A stretch of DNA of 64,000 nt, from assembly GCF_007655255.1 (NCBI RefSeq), contig NZ_VMYE01000002.1, positions 62,001 to 126,000 of the forward strand, read 5' to 3'. Every line of letters begins with the position of its first letter. Within the stretch, counting starts at the first letter, position 1. Below are positions 44,509 to 53,247 of this stretch, in pieces. The DNA is from Extensimonas perlucida (GTDB lineage Bacteria; Pseudomonadota; Gammaproteobacteria; Burkholderiales; Burkholderiaceae_C). The notes beneath the pieces were generated by a model that saw only the letters and a list, made by a program, of their open reading frames with translations, did no database searches and was not told the DNA's origin. The position numbers were made by a program, and so were the translations under genes.

Positions 44509-45525
44509 TCATGGACTTTCTGGCGTGCGTCCAAGCCAGCGCAAAGCGTTGCCCTGGCGCAGCGCCTGCTGCGCGGCGGCGTCCAGCGCCAGCGCGGCCA
44601 CGCGGCCCACCGGGTCTTTGTCCATGATCGCGAACGGGTAGTCGCTGCCCAGCATGATCTGGCCGAGGCCAAAACTCTGGATCAAAAAGGCGATGCCGGC
44701 CGCGTCATAGACCAGGTCGTCGTAGAACATGCTGCGCGCTGCCGTGCGCGGCGCCACGGGCATGGCCTGCTGCAGCGGCGGGAACTGCTCCCAGGCATGC
44801 TGCAGGCGCGGCAGCAGCTGCGCGAGCGTGCCGCCGCCGTGGCTGAAGGCGATGCGCAGGCCCGGATGGCGCGCAAGCGTGCCGCCGGTCAAAAGCGAAG
44901 CGGCCGACAGCCCCACCTCGCCCGGAAACGCGAGCGCCTGCTCCAAAATCGGCGGGCCGACCAGCCTGTCCATGCCCGCGGGGCGCAGCGCGTGCACGAA
45001 GATGGCCGCGCCCCAGCGCTCTGCCGCCGCAAAAAACGGCTCGAAGCGCGCGTCGCCAATGCTCACGCCGTCGATGTTGCTGCCGATCTCGACGCCCGCG
45101 AGGCCGCACTGGTGCACGGCGTGGTCGAGCTCGTCGATCGCGCGCTCCACGTCCTGCAAGGGCACGGCGCCCAGGCCGACGAAGCGCGCAGGCGCCTGCT
45201 GCACCATGCCTGCGATGCTCTCGTTCAAATAGCGCGTGAGCACCTGCGCGTCGGCGCCATCCAGCCAGTACGAGAGCAGCTCGGGCATGGGCGAGAGCAC
45301 CTGCTGGCCGACCTGCATGGCGTCCATGTCGGCCAGGCGCACCTGGCAGTCCCAGCACTGGTGCGACACGGTGCGATAGACCTTGCCGTCCAGCATCACG
45401 TGCTTGTGGCAGGGCTGGGCATCGGCCATGCTGGGCCAGCGCACGCCCAGGCGCTGCCCCAGGTAGGGCGGGAATTCGGCCGGAACGACGTGCGTGTGCA
45501 CGTCCATGCTTGCAAAAGTGCTCAT
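44509..45525 (-). CDS. Amidohydrolase family 2 protein (ACMSD/resorcylate-decarboxylase-like)
   Basis: 338 residues of the TIM-barrel family that contains 2-amino-3-carboxymuconate-6-semialdehyde decarboxylase and gamma-resorcylate decarboxylase. Metal-site motifs: H10 and H12 in DVHTHVV, the mid-barrel HALRP, the FSHGGG segment, and the late GSDYPF Asp. It probably performs a non-oxidative decarboxylation or hydrolysis in the ring-degradation pathway. The ATG overlaps the TetR stop, so both are on one transcript. It is the last gene of the alpha1 group. Confidence 0.85.
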   Translation of the reverse strand: MSTFASMDVHTHVVPAEFPPYLGQRLGVRWPSMADAQPCHKHVMLDGKVYRTVSHQCWDCQVRLADMDAMQVGQQVLSPMPELLSYWLDGADAQVLTRYLNESIAGMVQQAPARFVGLGAVPLQDVERAIDELDHAVHQCGLAGVEIGSNIDGVSIGDARFEPFFAAAERWGAAIFVHALRPAGMDRLVGPPILEQALAFPGEVGLSAASLLTGGTLARHPGLRIAFSHGGGTLAQLLPRLQHAWEQFPPLQQAMPVAPRTAARSMFYDDLVYDAAGIAFLIQSFGLGQIMLGSDYPFAIMDKDPVGRVAALALDAAAQQALRQGNALRWLGRTPESP

Positions 45526-46301
45526 ACGGCAGCGGGCCTGTGGGCAGACGGGGTTTCGGGCGGGGGTTCGGACTGTTGTGCCGCAGAAGAGGGCGGGCGC
45601 GAGGGCGGTGCGGTGCGCCCGCTGGACGGGCGGTTTGCGAGGTACCTGCCCAAAATCTCCACCCACAGGCGCAGCAGGCGCTGCACCTGCGCGGGGTCTG
45701 GCGCCCACAAGTGGCGCACGCCAAAGCCGCGCACCAGGCTCACGGTGAGCAGCAGCAGGTCTTCGCTGAGCTCGGCGCTCAGGCCCAGCTCCTCGATCAC
45801 GGCGAGCCACTGCTGCTCGACCGGGCGGCGGTAGTTGTGCACCACGGCCACGGCGGTGTCCTTCAGGGCCGGGTCTTTAGCACCCGCGAGCAACAGGTCC
45901 AGGCCCACGGCGAAGCAGTCGCTGAAATAAAACGCCTGCGTGTCCTTGAGCAGCGCCTGAGCCGGATTGCCCGAATGCCGTGCGCTTTCGGCCAGGCGCA
46001 GGCCGTCGGCCAGAGCGATGCCAAACACGTGCTCCATGGCCGCCGTGACGAGTTCGAGCTTGCTCGGGAAATGGTGTACCAGCGCCCCGCGCGACACCCC
46101 GGCGCGCTGCGCGACCTCGGGCGTCGTGAGCCCGACGAAGCCGCGCTCCTTGAGCACCGCGAAGGCCGCGTTGAGGATGCGCCCGCGCGTCTCGTCGCTG
46201 CGCATGGCCTGCGTGCGGCGCGGCTTTTGGGCTGCGGCACGCGGTTTGCGGCGTGGCGCGGCGGGGGTTTCGGGGTTCTGCGGCGCTGGCATGGTGCTCA
46301 T
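45522..46301 (-). CDS. TetR family regulator inside the aromatic operon
   Basis: 259 residues. A 45-residue basic, proline-rich extension precedes the HTH (RGRILNAAFAVLKERGFVGLTTPEVAQRAGVSRGALVHHFPSK). The C-terminal domain is a helical ligand-binding domain. It sits between the SDR and amidohydrolase genes on the same strand and overlaps the latter, so it is probably made with the pathway and controls it. The start at 46301 lies 25 bp after the SDR stop; an in-frame ATG at 46358 would overlap the SDR gene. Confidence 0.88.
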   Translation of the reverse strand: MSTMPAPQNPETPAAPRRKPRAAAQKPRRTQAMRSDETRGRILNAAFAVLKERGFVGLTTPEVAQRAGVSRGALVHHFPSKLELVTAAMEHVFGIALADGLRLAESARHSGNPAQALLKDTQAFYFSDCFAVGLDLLLAGAKDPALKDTAVAVVHNYRRPVEQQWLAVIEELGLSAELSEDLLLLTVSLVRGFGVRHLWAPDPAQVQRLLRLWVEILGRYLANRPSSGRTAPPSRPPSSAAQQSEPPPETPSAHRPAAV

Positions 46302-46326
46302 GGAAAAGGCAAGTTTGCTCGGTGGG

Positions 46327-47127
46327 CTAGCCGCGCATGGTGCTGCCGCCGTTGACACTGATCACCTGCCCGGTCACGAAAGCCGCTTCGGTCGAAGCCA
46401 CGTAGCTGACCATGGACGCGACCTCGGCCATTTCGGCCGCGCGCCCCATGGGGATGATGCTGACGAAGCGCTCGACCAGCGCAGGGTCTTTTTCGGCGAT
46501 CTCCACGAGCTGCGGCGTGCGCACCGCGCAGGGGGCGACCGTGTTCACGGTGATGCCGTCGCGCGCGAACTCGCGCGCCAGGCCCGTGGTCAGGCCGTGT
46601 GCGCCGCCCTTGGCCGCGTTGTAGGCCGCGTGCGCCCACAGGCCGCTCATGACCGAGTCCGCGCCGATGATGATGATGCGCCCGTAGCGCTGCTGTTGCA
46701 TGGTCGGCAGGGCCGCGCGGCAGCACCACAGCACCGTCCAGAGGTTGCGGTCTATGGTCTGCTTGAGCGTCTGCGGCGTGTGTTCGAGAAAGGGCAGGAT
46801 CACGCCGCCGCCCGCGTTGTTCACGAGGATGTCTATGCGCCCGAAGGCGTCGCGCGTGGCCTGCATCAGCGCCTCGGCCGTGGCCTCGAGCGACAGGTCG
46901 CCCGCGGCGGTGATGACCTCGGCGCCGGTGGTGCGCACCGCGGCGGCGCTGGCTTCGAGCCCTGCGGCATCGGCATCGGCGAGCGCCAGGCGGGCGCCGT
47001 CGCGCGCCAGGCGCAGCGCGATCTCGAGCCCGATGCCGCGCGCCGCGCCCGTGACCACGGCCACGCGGCCCGCGTGCGGCTGCGCCTTGAAGGCCCAGTC
47101 CTGCCCCGAAGATGTCACCGTGCTCAT
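46327..47127 (-). CDS. Short-chain dehydrogenase/reductase (probable cis-dihydrodiol dehydrogenase)
   Basis: 266 residues, classical SDR. Cofactor motif TGAARGIG (about 26), NNAG, active-site Ser in GADSVMSG and YNAAK (Tyr/Lys), ending SVNGGSTMRG. The acidic residue after strand 2 (ADADAAG) suggests NAD. Next to a Rieske dioxygenase and an extradiol dioxygenase it most likely turns the cis-diol into a catechol. That role is inference. It overlaps the extradiol gene by 4 bases. Confidence 0.88.
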   Translation of the reverse strand: MSTVTSSGQDWAFKAQPHAGRVAVVTGAARGIGLEIALRLARDGARLALADADAAGLEASAAAVRTTGAEVITAAGDLSLEATAEALMQATRDAFGRIDILVNNAGGGVILPFLEHTPQTLKQTIDRNLWTVLWCCRAALPTMQQQRYGRIIIIGADSVMSGLWAHAAYNAAKGGAHGLTTGLAREFARDGITVNTVAPCAVRTPQLVEIAEKDPALVERFVSIIPMGRAAEMAEVASMVSYVASTEAAFVTGQVISVNGGSTMRG

Positions 47128-48035
47128 GCGGCCTCCTGGCGTTCGATCTGGCCGACCTTGCCGAAGGCTGGCTTGGGCAGACTGCCCCAGGTGTCGAGCG
47201 CGAGCGGATGCGGCTCGAGCATGCGCGGCTCGCGGGCGCCTTTTTCGGGGAACTCCTCCATGCCGAAGCTGTATTCGATGGTCATGCCGTCGGGGTCGAG
47301 GAAATACAAGAAGATGCTGCCCGAGGGCATGTGGCGCCCCGGCCCGAAGACGATGGGGATTTCGGCCTTTTGCATGCGGTTCATGGCGCGGCCGATGTCG
47401 TCGATGTCGCTGACCATGAAGTTCACATGGTTCAGGTGGTTGCCGCCTTGCGAGCGCCCGATCGCGAAGCTGTGGTGGAACGGATTGGGCTGGCAGCGCA
47501 TGAAGGCAAAGTGCCCTTCGACGAAGTCCGAAATCGCAAAGCCGAGCTGCGCGTGCAAAAACGCCGCCATCTCGTCGAAGCGCTCGACCGAGAGCACCAC
47601 GTGCCCCAGGCGCGCGATCTTGGTCAGGCGCTGCTGGAAGGGCACGGCCATCTGCTGCATGCGCGTGTAAAGCTCCATGGTCAGGCCCGAGTGCGGCTCG
47701 ACGAAGCGCAGGCCGTCGCCCTGGCGCAGCAGGGCGCGCTCCTCGGCGCCGATGTCGTGCACGGCCAGGCCCAGGCTTTCGAGGTGCTTGCGCGCGTGTT
47801 CGAGCTCGGCGCGGCTTTCGAGCTCGAAGCCCACGCGCTTGACGCCCGGCGCCGCAGCCGGGTAGAGCACCATGTTGTGGTGGTCGGTGCTGCAGCGCAA
47901 AAATGCCGGCCCGCCGGGCACGCGCTCGGTCAAGTCCAGCCCCACGAGTTCGGTGTAGAACTTGGTCGAACGCTCGATGTCGGTGACGTTCAAGGCCACG
48001 TAGCCGAGCTTGCGGTAGCGAAAAGGAATGCTCAT
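47124..48035 (-). CDS. Type I extradiol ring-cleavage dioxygenase (VOC superfamily)
   Basis: 303 residues with two vicinal-oxygen-chelate domains. The iron ligands are visible in the second domain: H145 (RLGHVVLS), H203 (NHLNHVNF) and E254 (DGMTIEYS), the spacing seen in BphC/catechol 2,3-dioxygenase. It opens a catecholic ring next to the hydroxyls. It starts 12 bp after the beta1 stop and overlaps the SDR gene. The natural substrate is not evident. Confidence 0.92.
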   Translation of the reverse strand: MSIPFRYRKLGYVALNVTDIERSTKFYTELVGLDLTERVPGGPAFLRCSTDHHNMVLYPAAAPGVKRVGFELESRAELEHARKHLESLGLAVHDIGAEERALLRQGDGLRFVEPHSGLTMELYTRMQQMAVPFQQRLTKIARLGHVVLSVERFDEMAAFLHAQLGFAISDFVEGHFAFMRCQPNPFHHSFAIGRSQGGNHLNHVNFMVSDIDDIGRAMNRMQKAEIPIVFGPGRHMPSGSIFLYFLDPDGMTIEYSFGMEEFPEKGAREPRMLEPHPLALDTWGSLPKPAFGKVGQIERQEAA

Positions 48036-48047
48036 GGCAGTGCTTTC

Positions 48048-48536
48048 TTACAACAGGATGCTCACGCGCCCTTGCGGACGCAGCGATTCGAGGTCGAGCA
48101 CGCAGCGCTTGCTGCGGATCTTGAGCGCGCCGTCGGCGCCGCGCACCAGCGTGTAGTCGGTGCTGCCCACGTAGGTGTCGGTGAAGCCGTCCTTGCTGCG
48201 GTAGGTGACGAAGGCGGCGTTGACCTGCGCGCTGTCGGCGCTGCGCGCGAGGATGCGCACGTTGCTCACGAGGTGGCGCGTCTTGGAGCGCGGCTGCTCG
48301 GAGACGGCCATCTTCTTGTTCAGGCGCTTCACGCGCTCGCTGAGCCGGAAGGCGTCGTCGGCGATGTAAAACAGGCTGCTGTCGGGGCTGGCGTCGCGCG
48401 GCAGGTCGGTGGCGGGGACTTCGTAGCGCGCGTCGGCGGTGTAGAGCGCAAGCCAGTCGTCGAGCCGCCAGTCGTCGAGCAGCGCGGCTTCGTGGTAGAG
48501 AAAGTCTTCGACTTCGGAGCGGGTCAGGTTTTGCAT
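48048..48536 (-). CDS. Aromatic ring-hydroxylating dioxygenase small (beta) subunit, copy 1
   Basis: 162 residues, same family as the copy at 41451-41945 (opening RSEVEDFLYHEAALLDDWRLDDWLALYT). Its ribosome site GGAGG lies 8 bases before the ATG and was originally joined to the stop codon of alpha subunit copy 1. An IS630-type element now separates the two by 1.1 kb. The beta gene and the four genes after it have therefore lost their native upstream link. Confidence 0.9.
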   Translation of the reverse strand: MQNLTRSEVEDFLYHEAALLDDWRLDDWLALYTADARYEVPATDLPRDASPDSSLFYIADDAFRLSERVKRLNKKMAVSEQPRSKTRHLVSNVRILARSADSAQVNAAFVTYRSKDGFTDTYVGSTDYTLVRGADGALKIRSKRCVLDLESLRPQGRVSILL

Positions 48537-48548
48537 GGGCTGCCTCCT

Positions 48549-49666
48549 TATTGATTCGGCCCTTGTGCACTTGAATTTATCTGCACCGCCCCCAACTCGG
48601 ATTCATGCAAGCAACTGACATGAGATCGTTGAGCCGCGAAGCGCGGCATGAGCGCCGGGTTCAGGTCATCCGGCTACGCAAGGCCGGCAACACCTACGAC
48701 AAGATCGCCGCGCTCACCGGCCTGAGTCGCACAGGCGTCTTCAACATCTGCAAACGCCATGAGGCGCTCGGTGCCAAGGCGCTGCACGACGCCATTGGCG
48801 GGCGCAAGCTCGGCGAAAACCGCTTGCTCGACCCCGCCCAGGAGGCCCTGGTGCGCAAGCTCATCGCCGACAAGACGCCCGATCAGCTCAAGATGCCCTA
48901 CGCGCTGTGGACCCGCGCCGCTGTGGCCCAACTCATCGAACAGCGCTTTGGGCTGCGACTGCAAGTGCGCACCATGGGCAAGTACCTGGCGCGCTGGGGC
49001 TTCACGCCGCAAAAGCCGATGAAGAAGGCCTACGAGCAGTCACCGGCGGCGGTCAAGAAGTGGCTCGACGAGGACTACCCCGCCATTGCCGCGCGGGCCA
49101 AGGCCGAGGGAGCCGAAATTCACTGGGGCGACGAGAGTGGACTGCGCAGCGACGATGTACGCGGCCGTGGTTTTGCGCCCAAGGGCCAGACGCCGGTGGT
49201 GCGGGTCAACAACAAGCGCCACAACCTGTCGGTCATCTCCACCGTGACCAACAAAGGGCAGATGCGCTGGCGCATCTTTGACGGGGCGCTCAACACCACA
49301 ATCCTGATCGACTTCCTGCGCCGGCTGATCAAGGGACAGACCAAGAAGGTGTTCCTGATCCTGGACAACCTGCGGGTGCATCATGCCAAACCGGTCAAGG
49401 CCTGGCTGGCCGAGCATGCCGATGCCATCGAGGTGTTCTACCTACCGAGCTATAGCCCGGAGTTGAACCCGGATGAGATGGCCAATGCGGATATCAAGCA
49501 GGCGGTCACGAAGCTGGCACCGGCGCGAACGAAGCTGCAACTGGCCAAAGCCACAGCCAAGCACCTTCGCAGCGTGCAACGCCAGCCCGAGCGCATCCGC
49601 AAGTACTTCGAGCACGCCACGGTACGCTATGCGGCTTGAGTCAAGTTCATTGAGGCCGGATCAATA
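48549..49666. mobile_element. IS630-family insertion sequence with TA target duplication
   Basis: The element proper is 48551-49664 (1114 bp). Terminal inverted repeats of about 26 bp: left TTGATTCGGCC...ACTTGA, right complement TTGATCCGGCC...ACTTGA. TA dinucleotides flank both ends (48549-48550 and 49665-49666), the IS630/mariner signature. It carries one intact transposase gene. It interrupts the stop codon of the Rieske alpha1 gene; the flanks rejoin to TAAGGAGGCAGCCCATG, which restores alpha1 stop, ribosome site and beta1 start. Confidence 0.92.
48605..49639 (+). CDS. IS630 family transposase
   Basis: 344 residues. An N-terminal HTH (RRVQVIRLRKAGNTYDKIAALTGLSRTGVFNICKRH) is followed by a second winged domain and a DDE catalytic core: Asp in HWGDESGLRSDD, Asp in LILDNLRVHHAK, Glu in YSPELNPDEMAN. 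The frame is intact, so the element may still be active. It is transcribed against the aromatic operon. Confidence 0.95.
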   Translation: MQATDMRSLSREARHERRVQVIRLRKAGNTYDKIAALTGLSRTGVFNICKRHEALGAKALHDAIGGRKLGENRLLDPAQEALVRKLIADKTPDQLKMPYALWTRAAVAQLIEQRFGLRLQVRTMGKYLARWGFTPQKPMKKAYEQSPAAVKKWLDEDYPAIAARAKAEGAEIHWGDESGLRSDDVRGRGFAPKGQTPVVRVNNKRHNLSVISTVTNKGQMRWRIFDGALNTTILIDFLRRLIKGQTKKVFLILDNLRVHHAKPVKAWLAEHADAIEVFYLPSYSPELNPDEMANADIKQAVTKLAPARTKLQLAKATAKHLRSVQRQPERIRKYFEHATVRYAA

Positions 49667-50947
49667 GTTCTTCTGCTGGGCTTCGTTCAAACGGCTCAGG
49701 CGCTTGTGCCATTCGGTCCAGAAGGCGCGCATCTGAATCTCATCATCCGCGGCGGGTTGCGGCCTGCCCATGCCTTTGGAGATGTCGTTCCAAGGCACTT
49801 CCTGCAGGTTGTTGAAGCCCGCCTGGCATTGCTGCAGCGCCTCGACGTCGTCGGGCGTGGCAAAGCCGCCGGGGCCGAGGAATTCGAGAAAGCTCTCGAG
49901 GCGCGACTTGCGTGCCCATTCGCCTTCTTCAGCCGGCGCGAGCGCCCAGGCATTCACGTGCAGGTGGTCGGGCGCGAGCGGGTAAAACGTGCGCACCGTG
50001 ATCGCCATGATGTCGTTGATGATCAGGTTCGGGAAGATCAGCAGATTGCGGTTTTTGAACGCGATGCGCTGCGCGCGTTCGGCGCCAAAGCGTTCCGTGA
50101 GGCGCGCGATGATCTTGTCGATGTCGGCCTTGCCCTGCTCGCCCCAGGCCGGAATCCACTGCCCGATCGGGCGGCCCCAGGGCGCGGAGTATTCGATCAC
50201 GCCGTGGCCGTTGCCCAGGTCGCGCCCCGCGCCTTCGATGCCGACGGCGGCGAGCGCACCTGCCGTGCCCTTGAGGTAGTCGAGGTAGGTGGCGTGCGTG
50301 GTGGCGGCGTGGTAGCCGTCTATGCTGTTTTCGACCAGCAGCTTCCAGTTCGCACGCATGCTGTATTCCTGCGTGCCGCCGACGATGGTCATGCCCGCTT
50401 CAGACTGGTCGGCCACGAGGTCTATGTATTCGCGCGCCTGGCCCAGGTAGGTGGGCAGATCGACGATGTCCTTGTCGAACGAGACGAAGTGAAAGCCGCG
50501 GTACTCCTCGTGGCGCGGCGCGGGCGTCAGGTCGGCGCCGCCTTGCGCGTTGAAGTCCGGCGCATACGAGGCCTGGCCCGGCTGCTCGCGCAGCTTGCCC
50601 GTGGAGTGGAACACCCAGCCGTGGTAGAAGCACAAAAAGTTCTTGGCCACACCCGAGCGCTCGCGGCACACCGTGGCGCCGCGGTGCGGGCAGGTGTTCA
50701 TGAGCGCGTTGATGCGCCCGTCGGTGTCGCGGTTGAAAATCAGGCGCCGGCCCGCCACGGTGCGCGTGACGAACTGCCCAGGTTTGGCAATCTCGGAGGC
50801 GTGGCCCAAGTAGAGCCAGCAGCGGTCGAAAATCGCCTGGCGCTCGGCCGCCACGACGTCCGGATCGACGAACGAGGCGCGCGGCACCTTGAAGAGCTGG
50901 CGTGCGGGGTCCACCAGCAGCTTGATGCTTTGCGAGAGGTCTTTCAT
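49661..50947 (-). CDS. Rieske non-haem iron dioxygenase large (alpha) subunit, copy 1
   Basis: 428 residues. Rieske ligands C86, H88, C106 and H109 (CPHRG, CFYHGW); mononuclear iron His at H213 and H218 in [12 protein letters not shown]. The start at 50947 ([10 protein letters not shown]) has a GGAG-type leader. The IS630 insertion in the original TAA stop changes the end to ...QQKNY-stop, adding one Tyr, so the enzyme itself should be unharmed. It heads the group alpha1-beta1-extradiol-SDR-TetR-amidohydrolase. Confidence 0.92.
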   Translation of the reverse strand: MKDLSQSIKLLVDPARQLFKVPRASFVDPDVVAAERQAIFDRCWLYLGHASEIAKPGQFVTRTVAGRRLIFNRDTDGRINALMNTCPHRGATVCRERSGVAKNFLCFYHGWVFHSTGKLREQPGQASYAPDFNAQGGADLTPAPRHEEYRGFHFVSFDKDIVDLPTYLGQAREYIDLVADQSEAGMTIVGGTQEYSMRANWKLLVENSIDGYHAATTHATYLDYLKGTAGALAAVGIEGAGRDLGNGHGVIEYSAPWGRPIGQWIPAWGEQGKADIDKIIARLTERFGAERAQRIAFKNRNLLIFPNLIINDIMAITVRTFYPLAPDHLHVNAWALAPAEEGEWARKSRLESFLEFLGPGGFATPDDVEALQQCQAGFNNLQEVPWNDISKGMGRPQPAADDEIQMRAFWTEWHKRLSRLNEAQQKNY

Positions 50948-51286
50948 TGGTCTCCTCATTTCTTTTGTGAATGCCCTTGCCCATCCTGAGGATGCAAGCA
51001 AGCATCGACTGCGCGCACAAAACAAACAGAACTGACTGTTTTTTGCGCGCAAGCAGGCTTTGGTGAAAGGGCAACCGCAGCGATGCTGTGGTTGCCGGCA
51101 TTTTTGCAAAATATCGACAGACGGCGCATTAAGGATAACCCTAGGTTTTCTTGAGATTTTCACTGGATGTTTATCGCTGCGCTGCGCACGTCTATGGGCA
51201 AACGGCCGCAGCACGCGCAGCCATGCGCCATTTCATGGCACCATGCTGCCCCTGTTTTGCGCCGTTTTTCATAGGAGACACCTGCC
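50948..51286. promoter_or_regulatory. Divergent control region with two large inverted repeats
   Basis: 339 bp between the Rieske alpha1 and quinone oxidoreductase starts. Inverted repeat 1 spans 51010-51051 (TGCGCGC...ACAG, centre, CTGT...GCGCGCA; imperfect). Inverted repeat 2 spans 51070-51096 (GGCAACCGCAGC-GAT-GCTGTGGTTGCC, one mismatch) and is followed by CATTTTTG. Either could be the TetR operator; repeat 2 also resembles a plus-strand terminator. GGAG precedes ATG 51287. No further gene is visible. Confidence 0.6.
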
Positions 51287-52270
51287 ATGAGCCTTGCCGT
51301 CCAGATCCGCCAGCCCGGCGGTCCCGAAGAACTGCAGATCGTCGATGTGCCCGTGGGCGAGCCCGGGCCCGGCGAAGTGCGCATCCGCCACCACGCCGTG
51401 GGGCTGAACTTCATCGACGTTTATCACCGCACCGGCCTGTACCCGCTGCCGCTGCCCGCCACCATAGGCATGGAAGGTGCGGGCGTGGTCGAGGCCGTGG
51501 GGCCGGGTGTGACGCACCTCGCCGTGGGCGAGCGCGTGGCCTACGCCGGCCAGCCGCCCGGCAGCTACTGCGAGCGCCGCGTGATGCCGGCGCAGTGCGT
51601 GTGCAAGCTGCCCGACGGCATCAGCTTCGAGACCGGCGCGGCCATGATGCTCAAGGGCCTGACGGCGCAATATCTGCTCAAAAAAGTGCGCCCCGTCGAA
51701 GGGCTCGCGCCTGGCGACCATGTGTTGTTTCACGCGGCCGCGGGCGGCGTGGGCCTGATCGCGTGCCAGTGGGCCAGGCACCTGGGCCTGCAGCTGATAG
51801 GCACGGCGGGCACAGACGCCAAATGCCAGCTCGCGCTCGCCAACGGCGCGGCGCACGCGGTCAACTACAACACCGAGGACTTTGCCGCGCGCGTGCGCGA
51901 GATCACCGGCGGCAAGGGTGTGAAGGTGGTGTACGACTCGGTGGGCAAGGACACCTGGGACAAGTCGCTCGACTGCCTGCGCCCTTTCGGCCTGATGGCC
52001 AGCTTTGGCAACGCCTCGGGCCCGGTGCCGCCGTTTTCGCCGGCCATTTTGGGCGCCAAAGGCTCGCTTTACGTCACGCGCCAGACGCTGTTCACGCACA
52101 TCGCCACGCGCGAGAGCACGCAGGCCATGGCCGATGACTTGTTTGCCGTGGTGCAAAGCGGCGCCGTGAAGATCCACATCGAGCAGCGCTACCCGCTCGC
52201 CCAAGTGCAGCAGGCGCACCGCGACCTCGAAGCGCGCAAGACCACGGGGTGCACGATTTTGACGCTGTGA
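51287..52270 (+). CDS. Zinc-independent quinone oxidoreductase (MDR superfamily)
   Basis: 327 residues. GroES-like N-terminal domain (GPGEVRIRHHAVGLNFIDVYHRTGLYPLPLP) and a Rossmann domain with AAAGGVGLIACQWARHLG. Structural zinc cysteines are missing, as in NADPH:quinone reductase QorA. It could reduce quinones formed from catechols. It is divergent from the dioxygenase operon and may share its control region. Confidence 0.92.
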   Translation: MSLAVQIRQPGGPEELQIVDVPVGEPGPGEVRIRHHAVGLNFIDVYHRTGLYPLPLPATIGMEGAGVVEAVGPGVTHLAVGERVAYAGQPPGSYCERRVMPAQCVCKLPDGISFETGAAMMLKGLTAQYLLKKVRPVEGLAPGDHVLFHAAAGGVGLIACQWARHLGLQLIGTAGTDAKCQLALANGAAHAVNYNTEDFAARVREITGGKGVKVVYDSVGKDTWDKSLDCLRPFGLMASFGNASGPVPPFSPAILGAKGSLYVTRQTLFTHIATRESTQAMADDLFAVVQSGAVKIHIEQRYPLAQVQQAHRDLEARKTTGCTILTL

Positions 52271-52300
52271 TTTCCATAGCGTTCCTGGGCGGGCACTGCG

Positions 52301-53203
52301 CTACGCACCCGCCCCGAAATCCGGCCCCGGCGCCAGCGTGCTGAGCGGCAGCGTATGCAATTCCTGTAGCAGCAAGGCAAGCTGCTGCGCCGCGGCTTCG
52401 ACTACGGCGCGGCCCTTGGCGGCGCTCGCAGCGGCGGCGTTGCCCACGGCGCCGGCGCGGTGGTAGTCCTGCATCTGCCAGCCGAGCTTGGCGCTTTTGC
52501 CGTTACCCAAAATGGCGTAGCGCGCTGCGCGGTCTTGCGCGCTCGAGTGGAAGTGGCGCGCCTCGTGCAGGGCCACGCGCGCGGGCGCGAGGTGCAGCAT
52601 CATCGAGGTTTCGATCTCGCCCGCGTGGATGCCAAAGCGGTGCTCGGCGGCGCTGAACAGGCCCAGCACTTCGTCCGGCAGCGGCAGGCTGAACCAGCTC
52701 GCGCCATACACCAGCAAGTCGCACTGCGCACGCAGCTCGCGCGCGACGATGTCCATCACGCTGACCTGCCCGCCGTGGCCGTTGAAGAGCAGCAGCTTTT
52801 TGACGCCCGCGCGTGCCACGCAGTGGCCGATTTCGGTCCACAGCGCGAGCACCGTGGCGGGCGAGAGCGTGAGCGTGCCGGCAAAGCGGCTGTGCTCGGT
52901 GCTCAGCCCCAGGTTTTGCGGCGGCAGAAAGAGCACGGGCAAGTCGGCTGGCAGCAGCGGCAGCGCGGCGTCTATCACGCCTTGCAGCAAGGTGGCATCG
53001 ACCGAGAGCGGCAGGTGCGGCCCGTGCTGCTCGATCGCGGCCACGGGCAGCACGGCCACGGTCTGCGCCGCCAGGCCAGACGCCTGGCGTGCGGCAAACT
53101 CGCGCGCGCTCAGCTCGGCCCAAAAGCGCACGGGGGTGGCGGGCGAAGCGGTGGATGGCGAAGCCGAGGCGGGCGAGCCGGGCGGGGGTGCAGCAGCGTT
53201 CAT
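52301..53203 (-). CDS. Creatininase family protein
   Basis: 300 residues. Metal-binding motifs of the family: AIEQHGPHLPLSVD, FNGHGGQVSVMD and GIHAGEIETSMML. Members are metal-dependent amidohydrolases (creatininase, formamide or cofactor-precursor hydrolases); the substrate cannot be assigned. The start is ATG at 53203 followed by a Pro/Ala/Ser-rich 35-residue lead. It converges on the quinone oxidoreductase with 30 bp between the stops. Confidence 0.85.
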   Translation of the reverse strand: MNAAAPPPGSPASASPSTASPATPVRFWAELSAREFAARQASGLAAQTVAVLPVAAIEQHGPHLPLSVDATLLQGVIDAALPLLPADLPVLFLPPQNLGLSTEHSRFAGTLTLSPATVLALWTEIGHCVARAGVKKLLLFNGHGGQVSVMDIVARELRAQCDLLVYGASWFSLPLPDEVLGLFSAAEHRFGIHAGEIETSMMLHLAPARVALHEARHFHSSAQDRAARYAILGNGKSAKLGWQMQDYHRAGAVGNAAAASAAKGRAVVEAAAQQLALLLQELHTLPLSTLAPGPDFGAGA

Positions 53204-53247
53204 GCCCGCGATGGTAGCGGCCGATGCACCACCGGTGGTTGCAGCGT

